From contig NC_063265.1 of NCBI RefSeq assembly GCF_019578655.1, positions 8,962,501-9,026,500 on the forward strand: a DNA stretch of 64,000 nucleotides, in the 5' to 3' direction. The notes beneath the pieces were generated by a model. That model was not told the origin of the DNA. It saw only the letters and a program-made list of their open reading frames with translations, and did no database searches. Shown in pieces: positions 63,272 through 64,000 of this stretch. The position numbers were made by a program, and so were the translations under genes. The number at the start of each line of letters is the position of its first letter. The stretch's first letter is position 1. The stretch comes from Ricinus communis (lineage: Eukaryota > Streptophyta > Magnoliopsida > Malpighiales > Euphorbiaceae).

Positions 63272-64000
63272 ATGGCCACAAAGTATTTACTCTCAATCTG
63301 TATCTTTCATCTATTGTTAATCGCTCCTCCAGTTCTCTCCGGGTCTCGTCGCCCAATATCTGTAATTCTCTTCTCTCTCTCGCTCGCTCTCTCTCTCTTT
63401 TTTTTTTTTTGTTCTTCTTTTGATTTATATTTTAATTTAGTGTGGACTCTGTATTGAAATTTGTAGGAAACAGAAATAAGGCAAAAGAAGAACGAGTGCT
63501 ATGCTGATATAGAGAGGTTAATAATACTAATTTGATTTTTTTTTTTTTTTTTGTGTTATTTACTTGTTATTATTAATTTTTGTTATTATGATTCTTGAAA
63601 TGATTAGGGTTGTGTAAATTTAATAAGAATTGATGATGGTAAAACAGTGGCCTTTGGGGACAGCAATGCAAATCCTCCATGACTGCTAAAGAAAATTGTG
63701 CTTTACGCTGTCTTTCTCCTATTTGTTATCAGCTTATTTACGAGAGCGATCCGGTATTTTTCTTTAGTTCTTTTTCTTAAAATTTATATTTATGAAATTA
63801 TTCATAATCACTTTGCTCTTTTTTTTCTTTTTTAATTTTTAAATACTTTTTTTTATCATTGCAGCTGGAAGAGGGAGAGAAGGATCACTCTAGAAGCCAA
63901 GAATACAAGTATTGTATGTATAAGTAAGTTCATCAACTTCTGGATTTAATAGTTATCACTGTCATTATTTTATTTTTTTTGTTGGACATTGTAAGTGTAT
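63272..64000 (+). CDS. small secreted Cys-rich protein, cut by the window end
   Basis: Four exons are visible: 63272-63361, 63467-63516, 63648-63753 and 63865-63923. The last ends at a GTAAGT donor, so the gene continues past the window. The ATG opens a typical signal peptide (MATKYLLSICIFHLLLIA, likely cut after VLSG). The mature part has spaced cysteines in the contexts KNECYADIERGLWGQQC, KENCALRCLSPICY and EYKYCMYK, plus an acidic stretch (ESDPLEEGEKD). The pattern suggests a disulfide-bonded secreted or endomembrane protein. I think it may belong to DUF4787, a small conserved family without known function, but I hold that loosely. All junctions keep one frame. Confidence 0.75.

Noticed and set aside
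1..64000. CRISPR arrays, operons, tRNA genes, organellar insertions, viral copies
   Set aside because: Looked for on both strands; no regular repeat-spacer pattern, no cloverleaf with a GTTCRANNC arm, and no recognisable organellar or viral genes were seen.

Overview
This is a stretch of a flowering-plant nuclear genome, most likely a eudicot. The evidence is short exons separated by many GT-AG introns, very AT-rich non-coding DNA with poly-A/T and ATT tracts, small inverted-repeat transposon relics, and plant-only families (NPH3, ATL RING-H2, non-specific phospholipase C). A rosid such as a Euphorbiaceae species is my guess; nothing in the sequence proves it. The coding models were rebuilt by hand from splice sites and protein-family resemblance. 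Seven complete models keep one open frame through every junction. The intronless ATL model is a single open frame. The last gene is cut by the window end.

Layout. 1-4.2 kb: AT-rich intergenic DNA with a MITE-like element and one copy of a dispersed repeat. 4.2-6.4 kb (+): TatD-type metal-dependent nuclease, 8 exons. 7.5-9.4 kb (+): BTB/NPH3 protein, 3 exons. 10.2-10.8 kb (-): unrecognised two-span membrane protein. 11-14.5 kb: a ~1 kb terminal-inverted-repeat element, a repeat-like tract, a possible non-coding transcription unit and a 50-bp minisatellite. 14.5-23.4 kb (-): large AAE19/AASDH-type protein (adenylation domain, carrier domain, PQQ/WD-like propeller), 17 exons. 24.9-28.7 kb (-): non-specific phospholipase C of the NPC3/4/5 group, 4 exons. 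28.8-35 kb: AT-rich intergenic DNA. 35.1-36.2 kb (-): intronless ATL51/52-type RING-H2 ubiquitin ligase. 38.8-48.7 kb (-): conserved coiled-coil protein of unknown function, 17 coding exons. 49.6-54.6 kb: AT-rich intergenic DNA. 54.9-60.8 kb (+): SCAI homologue, 11 exons. 63.3 kb to the end (+): first four exons of a small secreted cysteine-rich protein.

The genes do not form a pathway. What ties them together is conserved order. From memory, TatD, NPH3, NPC3/4/5, ATL51, an unknown protein and SCAI lie in the same order on Arabidopsis chromosome 3 (about At3g03500-At3g03570). Here the AAE19-type gene and the small membrane-protein gene sit inside that block, and a single NPC replaces the Arabidopsis tandem trio.

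I found no CRISPR array, operon, phage or other bacterial-type system, and nothing I would call an undescribed biological system. The most useful leads are a shortened adenylation domain in the AAE19-type gene, a ghost duplicate of one of its exons, an inverted pair of AT-rich repeats with a conserved hairpin end, and a few splice or leader features.
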